DNA from: Vibrio japonicus
Lineage (GTDB): Bacteria; Pseudomonadota; Gammaproteobacteria; Enterobacterales; Vibrionaceae
Assembly: GCF_024582835.1 (NCBI RefSeq)
Contig: NZ_CP102096.1
Span: 2,170,001-2,234,000, forward strand
Length of the DNA: 64,000 bases
Direction of reading: 5' to 3'
Positions 49,328 through 60,675 of this stretch are shown one piece after another. The position numbers and the translations under genes were made by a program. Every line of letters starts with the position of its first letter. Positions within the stretch are counted from its first letter, which is position 1. Below the pieces are notes generated by a model. It was not told the origin of the DNA and did no database searches. It saw only the letters and a program-made list of their open reading frames with translations.

Positions 49328-50335
49328 ATGTCTAAAAAAATAACCATTTCAGTGCCGAATTCTGAGGGAACTCAGAGCTTCGACATTTCGCGCAAAGCGC
49401 TTATCTCAGCTGCTATCATCGCAGTAGTTGCAACTACCGGATACGTCTATAATAACTGGACGCAGGAACTTGCAGCGCAAGAAAAATATAGCACTCTGGC
49501 GAATAAGCTGAGTAAAGTAGAGAATGAAAAAAACGAGTTAGAGCAACTCTATACTGAACAAGTAGGAGCAACTCACTCGTTATCTCAAGAGCTAGAAGAT
49601 AAAAACAGCATGATCAACATTTTAGGACGACGCGTCTACGATGTTGAAGCCGTGCTAGGTATCGCCGATCCTTTTGCTCCTGAAGAAGGTAATCTAGAAA
49701 ACCGCATCGATGCTGCCGCTATTGATTCTGCTGTTCGTGCCACGTTGTTTCGTATGATCCCCAACGATACACCTCTCGATTACGATAGAATTTCTTCTCA
49801 TTACGGCCGCCGAACCAACCCGATCTCTGGTGTGGTTCAACTCCATAAAGGGATCGACCTCACCTGTGACAACGGTGACCCTATCTATGCACCTGCGGAT
49901 GCAGTCGTCGAATCAACAAGACCCAGCTCAAGAGGCTTCGGAAATCACCTGAAACTAAGACACTCGTATGGATTCACGAGTACCTACGCTCACTTGTCTA
50001 AGTTTAAAGTTCGTAGCGGTCAGTTTATTAGTAAAGGGGATCTGATAGGCACTTGTGGTTCTACGGGGAATTCTACTGGCCCTCACCTACACTACGAAGT
50101 CCGTTTCTTAGGTCGTCCTCTCAATCCGTATTACACCATGCAATGGACACCAGAAAACTTCAACTACCTATTTGAAAAGGAAAAAACGGTAAAATGGGCT
50201 CCGTTGGTTCAGCTTATTGATAACACGGTAAGGCTGCAAGTTAACCTAACCAACAACCCTTACGTTGATGACACTGTTGATACCGTAAAAAATGAAGACA
50301 AACCTACGCCAGTTGATGATGTTAGTATCCAATAA
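49328..50335 (+). CDS. Membrane-anchored M23 (LytM) peptidase family protein
   Basis: A 335-residue envelope protein: short cytoplasmic N-terminus, one membrane helix (about 24-42), a coiled-coil stretch (about 48-95) and a LytM/M23 domain with HKGIDL, the APADAVVEST core and HLHYEVRF. Zn ligands (HxxxD and HxH) are intact, so it may be an active endopeptidase. An in-frame GTG at 49304 would overlap the PilZ gene by 14 bases; ATG 49328 avoids this but has a weak ribosome site, so coupling is possible. Confidence 0.86.
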   Translation: MSKKITISVPNSEGTQSFDISRKALISAAIIAVVATTGYVYNNWTQELAAQEKYSTLANKLSKVENEKNELEQLYTEQVGATHSLSQELEDKNSMINILGRRVYDVEAVLGIADPFAPEEGNLENRIDAAAIDSAVRATLFRMIPNDTPLDYDRISSHYGRRTNPISGVVQLHKGIDLTCDNGDPIYAPADAVVESTRPSSRGFGNHLKLRHSYGFTSTYAHLSKFKVRSGQFISKGDLIGTCGSTGNSTGPHLHYEVRFLGRPLNPYYTMQWTPENFNYLFEKEKTVKWAPLVQLIDNTVRLQVNLTNNPYVDDTVDTVKNEDKPTPVDDVSIQ

Positions 50336-50349
50336 CTAGGACCACGACG

Positions 50350-50378
50350 AAAAAAAGCTGCCATTGGCAGCTTTTTTA
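50350..50378. terminator. Bidirectional terminator, M23 peptidase gene / tyrA
   Basis: AAAAAAGCTGCCA / TGGCAGCTTTTTT long perfect stem between convergent genes. Confidence 0.93.
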
Positions 50379-50397
50379 CTCTTAATCGACAGGAAAC

Positions 50398-51525
50398 CTA
50401 GCCACGATGAATGGAATCATTCGCTTGCTTCAACAAGTTCTGGCTTTCGTTCATGAACTGCTGTGAATAGTCGCCAAACCAGTCGCTAACCTTGTTAAAG
50501 TTCTCAACAAATGCTTTCTTATCTTTCGTATCCAGTATTTTTAAGGCTTCACCAAAACGCGAATGGAAGCGCTTAATCATTTCGATGTTCTCATCTGATG
50601 CAAGAATAATATCACCGTATAGATTTGGATCTTGCCCAAACAGACGCCCAACCATCGCTAACTCCAGACGGTAAATCGGCGAACTCAATTTCAACAATTT
50701 ATCAAGACTTGGGTTTTCTTGGCTAAGGTGCAAGCCGTACGCAAAGGAAGTGAAGTGACGTAAAGCCTGAATCAACGTCATACCATGATCATGTTCCGAT
50801 GCATCCATATTGCACAAACTCGCTCCCCAAATGGAAAACTGTTTCAGTAACCACTGGTATTGCTCTTCACCACGACCATCGCAATACACAATCACCTGTT
50901 TGGCTAAACTTGGGACATCCGGACCAAACATTGGGTGTAAACCAACAACTGGCCCTTTATGCACGTTCATCATCGACTGAAGTGGCTTAGACTTAATCGA
51001 GGTTAGGTCACACAAAATACAGTCTTCTGGCAAGTTTCCTAACTTTTCAATCACGCCTTCAGTCAAATGGATAGGCACAGTGACAACCACCAGCCCAGCG
51101 TCGTTCAAGATCTCATCCGCGCGTTCCCAATCTTGGCTGCCAAGCACTTTCACTTGGTAGCCCGATAATTGGAACATACGGCCAAATAGACCACCTAGCT
51201 GACCGTTACCACCAACGATCACCACCGAACGCAACTGAGGGTTTAGACATTTGAAACCAGAATCTTTTTCGCTGGCGTAAGACTCGCGCATCGTGCGGCG
51301 AAGAATATCTTCTATCAACTGAGGAGGAACGCCTTTCTTTTCAGCTTCTTCACGTCGCGACGCCAGCATGGCTGCTTCTCTATCCGGAGCATAAATAGGT
51401 AAACCATGCTCACTCTTAACTTCGCCCACTTTCTCAACTAACGCTAAACGTTGGGAGAGTAAATCTAAGATCTGCTTATCTACTGCGTCGATCTGATCAC
51501 GCAACTCGTTAAGTTCAACAGCCAT
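50398..51525 (-). CDS. tyrA: TyrA, chorismate mutase / prephenate dehydrogenase
   Basis: A 375-residue bifunctional T-protein: AroQ mutase at 1-90 ([30 protein letters not shown]) and NAD-dependent prephenate dehydrogenase with [18 protein letters not shown] near 103-120 and HPMFGPD near 198. It makes 4-hydroxyphenylpyruvate for tyrosine. CAGGGAA precedes the ATG. It follows aroF by 25 bases in the classic aroF-tyrA operon. Confidence 0.97.
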   Translation of the reverse strand: MAVELNELRDQIDAVDKQILDLLSQRLALVEKVGEVKSEHGLPIYAPDREAAMLASRREEAEKKGVPPQLIEDILRRTMRESYASEKDSGFKCLNPQLRSVVIVGGNGQLGGLFGRMFQLSGYQVKVLGSQDWERADEILNDAGLVVVTVPIHLTEGVIEKLGNLPEDCILCDLTSIKSKPLQSMMNVHKGPVVGLHPMFGPDVPSLAKQVIVYCDGRGEEQYQWLLKQFSIWGASLCNMDASEHDHGMTLIQALRHFTSFAYGLHLSQENPSLDKLLKLSSPIYRLELAMVGRLFGQDPNLYGDIILASDENIEMIKRFHSRFGEALKILDTKDKKAFVENFNKVSDWFGDYSQQFMNESQNLLKQANDSIHRG

Positions 51526-51550
51526 TTATATTCCCTGTTTTCTTTACTAC

Positions 51551-52624
51551 TTACCCTTTCAGGCGGTCTTCCAAGAACGGCACTAGTTCTTTATGTGCAT
51601 GGCGTAATAGTGCCTCAGTTGTCTCCCAATTAATACAAGCATCGGTAATAGATACGCCGTATTGCATCTCTTTTAAAGGAATATCTGACGATTGATTACC
51701 TTCGTTGATGTGACTTTCAATCATTAGACCGATGATAGACTTATTGCCTTCACGGATCTGATGAATAACATCTTCTGCAACCAAAGGTTGACGGCGGTAA
51801 TCTTTACGCGAGTTAGCATGGCTACAGTCAACCATCAGTGAAGCATCTAGACCAGCTTTAGCCATATCTTGCTCACATTCAGTCACAGAAACTGAATCAT
51901 AGTTCGTCTGTTTCCCACCACGTAAGATAACGTGACCGTTCGGGTTACCCTGAGTTGTCAGTAGGGCGACCTGCCCTTCTCGGCTAATACCCATGAAACG
52001 GTGGCTGGAAGATGCAGCCTGCATCGCATTGATTGCCGTTGCTAAATTACCGTCAGTACCGTTTTTAAAGCCGATTGGCATCGACAGACCACTTGCCATT
52101 TCACGGTGAGTTTGGGATTCCGTCGTACGCGCACCAATCGCTGCCCAGCTAAATGTATCGGCTAGGTACTGCGGGCTGATTGGGTCAAGAGCTTCTGTCG
52201 CAAGTGGAATATCCATTTCTGCCAGATCGACCAGCAGTTTACGCCCGACATGAAGACCATGTTCAATGTCAAATGTACCATCAAGATGAGGGTCATTGAT
52301 CAATCCTTTCCAGCCTACGGTTGTACGAGGTTTTTCAAAGTAAACACGCATAACAATATACAGTTGGTCATCGAGTTGCGCAGAGAGTGCTTTAAGCTGA
52401 CGTGCATACTCCATTGCGGCATCGACATCATGAATAGAACAAGGACCACAAACGACGAGTAGACGGTGATCTTTCTTGTTTATGATGTTAGCAATAGTTT
52501 CTCTCGACTCTTGGATAAAACGACGTGCTTTATCACTAAGAGGAATTTTTGCTTTCAACTCATCAGGAGTTACTAAAACCTGCTCATCACTGATATTGAT
52601 ATTGCTTAGTTCACTTTTTTGCAT
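51551..52624 (-). CDS. aroF: AroF, Tyr-sensitive DAHP synthase
   Basis: A 357-residue class-I DAHP synthase: VVCGPCSIHD (about 60-69), MRVYFEKPRTTVGWKGLINDP and DCSHANSRKDY metal-binding motifs. It condenses PEP with erythrose 4-phosphate at the head of the shikimate pathway. The aroF (Tyr-sensitive) assignment rests on operon structure with tyrA and on TyrR boxes upstream; the isozyme type is not proven by the sequence alone. Confidence 0.93.
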   Translation of the reverse strand: MQKSELSNINISDEQVLVTPDELKAKIPLSDKARRFIQESRETIANIINKKDHRLLVVCGPCSIHDVDAAMEYARQLKALSAQLDDQLYIVMRVYFEKPRTTVGWKGLINDPHLDGTFDIEHGLHVGRKLLVDLAEMDIPLATEALDPISPQYLADTFSWAAIGARTTESQTHREMASGLSMPIGFKNGTDGNLATAINAMQAASSSHRFMGISREGQVALLTTQGNPNGHVILRGGKQTNYDSVSVTECEQDMAKAGLDASLMVDCSHANSRKDYRRQPLVAEDVIHQIREGNKSIIGLMIESHINEGNQSSDIPLKEMQYGVSITDACINWETTEALLRHAHKELVPFLEDRLKG

Positions 52625-52635
52625 AACTTCTAGCC

Positions 52636-52653
52636 TGTATATATTATTTTACA
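52636..52653. promoter_or_regulatory. TyrR box, aroF-proximal
   Basis: TGTATA-N6-TTTACA matches TGTAAA-N6-TTTACA with one mismatch. It is 12 bases upstream of the aroF ATG, so it would overlap the transcription start or leader. Confidence 0.7.
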
Positions 52654-52663
52654 CTCACATAAT

Positions 52664-52692
52664 TAATTTATATTGAGCGGCGAATAACCACA
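52664..52692 (-). promoter_or_regulatory. Candidate aroF promoter
   Basis: On the minus strand TTGTGT, 17-base spacer, TATAAA (approximate positions 52664-52692), between the TyrR boxes. A second possibility is TTGAAA with TATTGT slightly upstream. Confidence 0.4.
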
Positions 52693-52720
52693 CAATAACA
52701 GCCTTATTTTTTATTTCAAC

Positions 52721-52761
52721 CGTAAACTTTAAAAAACACCAATCGTAAAAAATAGTTTACA
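52721..52761. promoter_or_regulatory. Distal pair of TyrR boxes (strong and weak)
   Basis: Strong box CGTAAA-N6-TTTACA at 52744-52761 (one mismatch). A weak box, CGTAAA-N6-AAAACA, is at 52721-52738, 23 bp away centre to centre, the helical phasing used by TyrR strong/weak pairs in E. coli. The pair also lies about 100 bases upstream of the divergent btsS. Confidence 0.72.
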
Positions 52762-52861
52762 CAAAGAGTTTTGATACGGTTTAGACATTAATGAAAAGAT
52801 AAGGATATTTTCTAGCAGAGAAGTTATCTAAAATAGACAAAAACCACCGACTGAAACTGCC

Positions 52862-54538
52862 ATGGATCTCGTCCTTTCACTACTACAGCAGATGTGTGTC
52901 TACCTTGTATTAGCGTATATGCTAAGTAAAACACCCATCTTCCTTCCTCTGCTTAATATTTCAAGCCGGATGAGCCACAAAGTCAGCGTTTATGTACTTT
53001 TCTCTCTCTTTTGCATTATGGGCACGTACTTCGGTTTACAAATCAATGACGCTATTGCCAATACACGCGCGATGGGAGCCGTTATGGGAGGTCTATTTGG
53101 TGGTCCTATTGTAGGATTTTTCGTCGGGTTAACAGGCGGGATTCACCGATACACACTGGGTGGTTTTACCGATCTAGCTTGTGCCATATCCACCACCGCA
53201 GAAGGCCTGATTGGTGGTTTGCTCCACACATACTATTTACGTAAAGGGAAAAAGGATCGTCTGTTCAACCCAAGCGTTGTGTTCTCGGTTACGCTCGTGG
53301 CTGAAATCATCCAGATGGCGATCATCTTATTGGTCGCTAAGCCCTTCGATCAGGCTTATGTATTAGTGTCTGCCATCGCCGCCCCTATGATCATTACCAA
53401 CTCCGTAGGTGCGGCCTTGTTTATGAGTATCCTTCAAGATCGCAAAACAATATTTGAAGAATATTCTGCGACGTTTTCTCGTCGTGCGCTCAACATTGCC
53501 GAGCGTTCGGTGGGTATTCTCGTCTATGGTTTTAATACTGATAATGCTGAGAAAATCGCTCGAATTGTTTATGAAGAGACAAACGTAGGCGCGGTGTCTA
53601 TTACGGATCACGAAAAGATTCTGGCATTTGTCGGCATCGGTGATGATCACCATAAACCTGAAACGCCTATCTCATCTCAAAGCACCTTAGATGCGATCAG
53701 TCAAAACGACATTATTTATCTCGATGGAAAAGAGAAGCCGTATCAATGCTCGATATCTCCACACTGCAAATTGGGCAGCGCACTGATCATCCCTTTGCGT
53801 GCCGGTGATAAAGTGATCGGCACCATCAAGCTTTACGAACCCAAACGTAAATTGTTTTCGACGATTAACATGTCGATGGCAGAAGGTATCGCGCAGTTAC
53901 TCTCTAGCCAAATTCTTTTCGGCGATTATCAGCAGAAAAGAGAACTGCTTTCTCAGGCCGAAATTAAGCTTCTGCACGCTCAAGTGAATCCGCACTTTTT
54001 ATTTAATGCTCTAAACACCATTAGCGCGGTGATTCGTCGTGATCCTGCCAAAGCGCGTGAGCTGATTCAGCACTTGTCGCACTTTTTCCGCAGTAATTTA
54101 AAACAAGATATTGATACCGTTACACTTAAGGAAGAGTTGGCACACGTGAACGCTTACCTAACCATAGAAAAAGCGCGATTTACTGACCGCCTTGAAGTTG
54201 ACATTGATATTGATGAATCGCTTTTAAGCCGTAAACTTCCAACTTTCACTTTGCAGCCTTTAGTTGAAAACGCGATAAAACATGGCGTTTCCAATTTGCT
54301 AGAAGGCGGACGTATACGCATTTACAGCAAAATGATTAAAGGTGGCTATCAATTAATTGTGGAAGATAACGCAGGAAGTTATGTTGCGCCTAAGGATGAT
54401 CATGCAGGTCTTGGCATGCAGATCGTTGATAAGCGACTGACCAACAAATTTGGTCACGCTTCTGCACTCAAGATTGAAGTTGAGCCCAATCATCTGACCC
54501 GAATGAGTTTTATCATTCCCGAACCCAACACGTACTAA
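52862..54538 (+). CDS. btsS: BtsS (YehU), LytS-type pyruvate-sensing histidine kinase
   Basis: A 558-residue LytS-family kinase: an N-terminal 5TM-5TMR_LYT sensor with about six membrane helices (1-195), a GAF-like domain (about 225-350), a His_kinase domain with the phospho-accepting His in HAQVNPHFLFNALNT, and an HATPase with LVENAIKHG and GLGMQIVDKRL. In E. coli BtsS senses external pyruvate at high affinity. It pairs with btsR nine bases downstream. The CstA-family gene at 59069 has BtsR-like motifs. Confidence 0.93.
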   Translation: MDLVLSLLQQMCVYLVLAYMLSKTPIFLPLLNISSRMSHKVSVYVLFSLFCIMGTYFGLQINDAIANTRAMGAVMGGLFGGPIVGFFVGLTGGIHRYTLGGFTDLACAISTTAEGLIGGLLHTYYLRKGKKDRLFNPSVVFSVTLVAEIIQMAIILLVAKPFDQAYVLVSAIAAPMIITNSVGAALFMSILQDRKTIFEEYSATFSRRALNIAERSVGILVYGFNTDNAEKIARIVYEETNVGAVSITDHEKILAFVGIGDDHHKPETPISSQSTLDAISQNDIIYLDGKEKPYQCSISPHCKLGSALIIPLRAGDKVIGTIKLYEPKRKLFSTINMSMAEGIAQLLSSQILFGDYQQKRELLSQAEIKLLHAQVNPHFLFNALNTISAVIRRDPAKARELIQHLSHFFRSNLKQDIDTVTLKEELAHVNAYLTIEKARFTDRLEVDIDIDESLLSRKLPTFTLQPLVENAIKHGVSNLLEGGRIRIYSKMIKGGYQLIVEDNAGSYVAPKDDHAGLGMQIVDKRLTNKFGHASALKIEVEPNHLTRMSFIIPEPNTY

Positions 54539-54547
54539 GGTATAGAT

Positions 54548-55267
54548 ATGCTTTCAGCTATAGTCATAGATGACGAACTTTTCGCCCGAGAAGAGCTAAC
54601 GGAATTACTGGAAGAAACGGGAGAGGTTGAAGTTATCGATCAGGCAAGCAACGCAATTGAGGGGTTAAAAAAGATTAACCAGCTTAAACCAGACGTTGTA
54701 TTCCTTGATATTCAAATGCCACAAATCACAGGTATAGAACTACTTGGCATGCTCGATCCCGATACTATGCCTTATGTTGTGTTTGTCACCGCATACGATG
54801 AATTTGCAATTCAGGCCTTTGAAGACAATGCGTTTGACTACTTGCTAAAACCTGTCGATACAAAACGCCTTGAAAAAACAGTTAAGCGCCTAGTGAAATC
54901 AGGAAACCAAGGACAAGCCAACCCCACAATGTTAGCGCCACAAACATTGGATCAAGTGCCTTGCATTGGATTGAACCGTATCGTCATCATTCCTATTGGT
55001 GACGTAGAATTTGCGTATACCGATATCAGTGGCGTTCATGTCCAAACACATGAGCAAAAAGCGACGTCGCAATTAACGCTAAAGGTGTTAGAAGAAAAGA
55101 CGCCTCTAGTACGCTGCCATCGTCAGTTTTTGATCAACACAAAAGCAATTAAAGAGATAAAGCTCTTGGAGAATGGACTGGCCGAAATCATCACCGTCAG
55201 CAACCACCCTATTCCGGTCAGCCGACGTTACTTGAAAACATTAAAAGAGTTGTTAGGTTTCCATTAA
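54548..55267 (+). CDS. btsR: BtsR (YehT), LytTR-type response regulator
   Basis: A 239-residue response regulator: receiver domain (1-120) with phospho-acceptor Asp in VVFLDIQMPQ, Thr and Lys in FVTAYDEFA and YLLKPVD, then a LytTR DNA-binding domain (about 138-238; LVRCHRQFLINTKAI and RRYLKTLKELL). LytTR proteins bind direct repeats spaced by about two helix turns. It ends at a terminator shared with the convergent nagZ. Confidence 0.95.
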   Translation: MLSAIVIDDELFAREELTELLEETGEVEVIDQASNAIEGLKKINQLKPDVVFLDIQMPQITGIELLGMLDPDTMPYVVFVTAYDEFAIQAFEDNAFDYLLKPVDTKRLEKTVKRLVKSGNQGQANPTMLAPQTLDQVPCIGLNRIVIIPIGDVEFAYTDISGVHVQTHEQKATSQLTLKVLEEKTPLVRCHRQFLINTKAIKEIKLLENGLAEIITVSNHPIPVSRRYLKTLKELLGFH

Positions 55268-55279
55268 ACCCATTCAAGC

Positions 55280-55306
55280 AAAAAGAGCCACAATCGTGGC
55301 TCTTGT
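55280..55306. terminator. Bidirectional terminator btsR / nagZ
   Basis: AAGAGCCAC-AATC-GTGGCTCTT (55283-55304) with A and T tracts on both sides. Confidence 0.88.
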
Positions 55307-55326
55307 ACTTTCAAAGTAGTGATTCG

Positions 55327-56310
55327 TTAACCAAGGATGCGTTTCATTGCTTCAGAAGCCTGCTTCCATTGGTCACTGCTTTGTAGCTCAGACAAGGTAA
55401 AACTCTGCTTTTTAAGCAGGCCTTCCGCAGCTGGCGTTTCGAGGATAGGCAAATTATCCAACACTTCAACCTGCGCATCGCGTTGGTTACACACCAACAA
55501 CATATCACAACCCGCAACCAGAGATTGATGAGCACGTTCCGCAGGCCCGCCCATGATCGCCGCGCCTTCCATCGTCAAATCATCAGAAAAAATGATCCCT
55601 TGGAAACCGAGTTTTTGGCGAAGCACTTGTTTAAGCCAATATTCCGAACCACTGGCTGGCTGTTCGTCGTAGTGTGGGTACACCACGTGCGCAGGCATCA
55701 TAGCATCAAGAATACCGCTATCAATCTGCGCCTTAAATACCTGCATATCTAATTCGAAGATATCGTCGCGTTGGTCAAACGGCGTCTCTAAGTGAGAGTC
55801 AGCAATCACGCCACCATGACCAGGAAAATGTTTACCCGTCGTAGCCATTCCTACTGCCTTCATACCTTTCATATAAGCGGTACTATGGCGAACAATACTT
55901 TCGACATCGTCACCAAAAGCGCGATTACCGATCGCTTTACACTCATGGCCTTTATCGAGAACTGGCGCAAAGCTTAAATCGATATCATGGGCGATCAACT
56001 CTGCTGCCATCAACCAGCCACCTAACTCAGCCAATTGTTCGCCATTGCTATGCTTAGCGTATTCCTGAGCGGCAGGAATTATCGAGAAACCTTCTCGGAA
56101 ACGTTGTACACGACCACCTTCTTGGTCCACACCAATTAAGATTGGACGCTTCGCTGCTTGGCGAATCGACTTATTCAGAGCAAGAAGCTGTTTGTTATCG
56201 TGGTAGTTTCTTGCAAACAGAATTACCCCGCCAACGGTTGGATGCTCTAGAATTTCTTTATCTTCTGCGGTCAGCTCACAGCCTTCCACGTCTAGCCACA
56301 ACGGTCCCAT
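55327..56310 (-). CDS. nagZ: NagZ, beta-N-acetylglucosaminidase (GH3)
   Basis: A 327-residue family-3 glycosidase with the NagZ signatures: [34 protein letters not shown] (His general acid/base loop) and [11 protein letters not shown] (catalytic Asp). It removes GlcNAc from cytoplasmic GlcNAc-anhydroMurNAc-peptides in murein recycling. AGGAGAG precedes the ATG. It is divergent from anmK. Confidence 0.96.
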   Translation of the reverse strand: MGPLWLDVEGCELTAEDKEILEHPTVGGVILFARNYHDNKQLLALNKSIRQAAKRPILIGVDQEGGRVQRFREGFSIIPAAQEYAKHSNGEQLAELGGWLMAAELIAHDIDLSFAPVLDKGHECKAIGNRAFGDDVESIVRHSTAYMKGMKAVGMATTGKHFPGHGGVIADSHLETPFDQRDDIFELDMQVFKAQIDSGILDAMMPAHVVYPHYDEQPASGSEYWLKQVLRQKLGFQGIIFSDDLTMEGAAIMGGPAERAHQSLVAGCDMLLVCNQRDAQVEVLDNLPILETPAAEGLLKKQSFTLSELQSSDQWKQASEAMKRILG

Positions 56311-56412
56311 ATTCTCTCCTAACCAAGCCTTTTTTAATGATTTTCACTATGCCGATGAGGTTATTAGGATTATTCTCTGTTTACAATGGATATATGTCGG
56401 TGGGTGTAAAAT

Positions 56413-58469
<2,057 letters not shown>

Positions 58470-58470
58470 C

Positions 58471-58498
58471 AACAGGGAGCATTGCGCTCCCTGTTTAG
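58471..58498 (+). terminator. anmK-murQ terminator
   Basis: AACAGGGAGC (58471-58480) pairs with GCTCCCTGTT (58486-58495), then a short T-run. Confidence 0.8.
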
Positions 58499-58522
58499 CT
58501 TTTAAAGATGGATAACTAAAGA

Positions 58523-58864
58523 TTACTGACTGTAATCGTTCCACCCTCGTTGCCACTCCATTCTGAATTTCTGTGCTTGCGCAGTGCCTTCGCAAACCCC
58601 TTCGTAATATTGGCCTGACAATCCGATTTGATAGGCGAAATTCGGATTGCAATACTCTGTTACGCCCTCTAAATAGCCTTGCTCATATTCCGCTTGATTG
58701 ACACTCCCCATCGATGACAGTTCTTTATGTGAGCGTTGTGTATTCCCAGATACGCCATCTTGATACCCGATCTGATACCAATTTCCTTCCTTCGCTAACT
58801 GCTCGGTCGTTGCTGCGCAAGCTACTAGAAAGAAAGCCAGTGCACATACCATGAGTTTTTTCAT
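58523..58864 (-). CDS. DUF2799-type lipoprotein
   Basis: A 113-residue lipoprotein: signal peptide with lipobox FLVACAAT (Cys at about 16), then repeated WYQIGYQDGVSG / YEQGYLEGV / YQIGLSGQYYEGVC motifs with GY..G spacing, and a C-terminal MEWQRGWNDY. This pattern fits DUF2799, whose function is unknown. ATG 58864 is chosen because it starts the signal peptide. It converges with murQ, and its promoter lies next to the five-repeat array. Confidence 0.82.
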   Translation of the reverse strand: MKKLMVCALAFFLVACAATTEQLAKEGNWYQIGYQDGVSGNTQRSHKELSSMGSVNQAEYEQGYLEGVTEYCNPNFAYQIGLSGQYYEGVCEGTAQAQKFRMEWQRGWNDYSQ

Positions 58865-58900
58865 TGTTTTTCTTCTTGTTTTGTTCAGTACTTTAACTAA

Positions 58901-58988
58901 ACCACTAAATGTCACGAATTGCCACTCGCACATCCAAAAAACCACTCAATGACACTAATTACCGCTCAACTCTCGATACGACCACTCA
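58901..58988. repeat. Five BtsR-type direct repeats at exact 20-bp spacing
   Basis: Octamers ACCACTAA (58901), GCCACTCG (58921), ACCACTCA (58941), ACCGCTCA (58961) and ACCACTCA (58981) recur every 20 bp. The last three match the BtsR/YehT motif ACC(G/A)CT(C/T)A exactly; the first two differ at one and two positions. The last copy ends where the -35 of the cstA promoter should be. Activation of the transporter by BtsR is inferred from the motif, the spacing and the btsSR genes 4 kb away. Confidence 0.8.
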
Positions 58989-59011
58989 CTTTATTAGTGA
59001 ATGCTTATTGC

Positions 59012-59017
59012 CATAAT
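59012..59017 (+). promoter_or_regulatory. Candidate -10 of the CstA-family gene
   Basis: CATAAT, 23 bases after the last BtsR-type repeat and 52 bases before the ATG. No good -35 is visible, as expected for an activator-dependent promoter. Confidence 0.5.
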
Positions 59018-59068
59018 GGTGCGTAATATCCAACCTGAGCTTATAAAATTTACTAAGGAACGAGTGTT

Positions 59069-60553
59069 ATGTTGTGGTTTTTAACCTGTGTTGCTGCCCT
59101 AATAGGTGGTTACTTCATTTACGGTGCTTTTGTTGAGAAAATATTTGGCATCAATGAAAAACGTCAAACTCCTGCACATACCAAAAAAGACGGTGTTGAC
59201 TTTGTTCCAATGTCGACCAAAAAGGTCTACTTAGTTCAGTTACTTAACATCGCTGGCGTAGGTCCTATCTTTGGCCCAATCATGGGTGCTTTATACGGTC
59301 CTGCGGCAATGCTTTGGATTGTACTAGGCTGTATCTTTGCGGGTGCCGTTCACGACTACTTCTCTGGCATGCTTTCTGTTCGTAATGGCGGCGCTTCTGT
59401 CCCAACGCTGACAGGTCGCTACCTAGGTAATGGCGCAAAACACTTTATGAATATCTTTGCCATTGTCCTTTTGCTTCTTGTAGGCGTAGTGTTCGTTTCT
59501 GCTCCAGCGGGCATGATCACAAACCTAGTGAATGACCAAACAAGCCTAAATGTCAGCATGACAACCATGGTTATCGCTATCTTTGCTTACTACATCATCG
59601 CAACAATTGTTCCTGTTGATAAGATCATTGGTCGCTTCTACCCTCTATTTGGTGCGCTGCTGATCTTCATGTCTGTTGGTCTTATGGCTGCCATTGCCCT
59701 ATCGAGCGAACACACGGTAATGGGTGACTTCCAAGTGACGGATATGTTCACTAACCTGAACCCGAATGATATGCCGCTATGGCCTGCTCTATTTATCACC
59801 ATCGCTTGTGGTGCGATCTCTGGCTTCCACGCAACTCAGTCTCCGCTGATGGCGCGTTGTATGGAAAACGAGAAAAATGGTCGTTTCGTATTCTACGGAG
59901 CAATGATTGGTGAAGGTGTGATTGCACTAATTTGGTGTGCTATTGCTCTATCTTTCTTCGGCTCTCTAGAAGCGCTTTCTGAAGCAGTTAAGAACGGTGG
60001 TCCAGGCAACGTTGTTTATAGCTCATCATTCGGTCTACTAGGCGTATTCGGCGGTATCATCGCGTTCCTAGGTGTGGTTATCCTACCTATCACTTCAGGT
60101 GATACTGCATTCCGCTCAAGCCGTCTTATCCTTGCTGAATACTTCAACATGGAACAGAAAACACTGCGCAACCGACTACTAATGGCACTTCCATTGTTTG
60201 TTATCGGTGGTGTTCTGACTCAAGTTGACTTCGGTATCATCTGGCGCTACTTCGGTTTCGCAAACCAAACAACGGCAGTAATGATGCTATGGACAGCTTC
60301 GGCATACCTACTACGTCATAACAAACTGCACTGGATTACGACTATTCCTGCGATGTTCATGACAGCCGTGTGTGTCACGTTCATTCTGAACAACAGCACG
60401 CTAGGTTTTGGTCTACCAATGCATTACTCAACTATCGCTGGCGTCCTATTTACACTGTTTGCAACAGGCTACGTAATTATAAGCTCAAAAGGAAAAGGCG
60501 ATACAGAACTGGCTGACGAAGAAAAACCACAAGCCATCACAGAAACAGTATAA
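59069..60553 (+). CDS. cstA: CstA-family transporter (short form), putative pyruvate carrier
   Basis: A 494-residue polytopic membrane protein with about 13-14 hydrophobic segments and CstA motifs: LLNIAGVGPIFGPIMGA, GAVHDYFSGMLSVRNGG and FHATQSPLMARCMENE. E. coli CstA and BtsT are about 700 residues; this is the compact form without the extra C-terminal helices. CstA-family proteins take up pyruvate or peptides. The upstream BtsR-type repeats and nearby btsSR favour pyruvate uptake. AAGGAACGAG precedes the ATG. Confidence 0.9.
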   Translation: MLWFLTCVAALIGGYFIYGAFVEKIFGINEKRQTPAHTKKDGVDFVPMSTKKVYLVQLLNIAGVGPIFGPIMGALYGPAAMLWIVLGCIFAGAVHDYFSGMLSVRNGGASVPTLTGRYLGNGAKHFMNIFAIVLLLLVGVVFVSAPAGMITNLVNDQTSLNVSMTTMVIAIFAYYIIATIVPVDKIIGRFYPLFGALLIFMSVGLMAAIALSSEHTVMGDFQVTDMFTNLNPNDMPLWPALFITIACGAISGFHATQSPLMARCMENEKNGRFVFYGAMIGEGVIALIWCAIALSFFGSLEALSEAVKNGGPGNVVYSSSFGLLGVFGGIIAFLGVVILPITSGDTAFRSSRLILAEYFNMEQKTLRNRLLMALPLFVIGGVLTQVDFGIIWRYFGFANQTTAVMMLWTASAYLLRHNKLHWITTIPAMFMTAVCVTFILNNSTLGFGLPMHYSTIAGVLFTLFATGYVIISSKGKGDTELADEEKPQAITETV

Positions 60554-60582
60554 CGATTATTTCACCTTTGCTTGCTATAAGT

Positions 60583-60608
60583 AGGGCTCCTTCGGGAGCC
60601 CTTTCTTT
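60583..60608 (+). terminator. cstA terminator
   Basis: AGGGCTCC-TTCG-GGAGCCCT with a UUCG tetraloop, followed by TTCTTTT. Confidence 0.92.
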
Positions 60609-60675
60609 TATCCGCTACTTTACGAGGTATCTGCGGCTCACGTCAGCCGTAATGTACATCGATTGAAATCGACGG

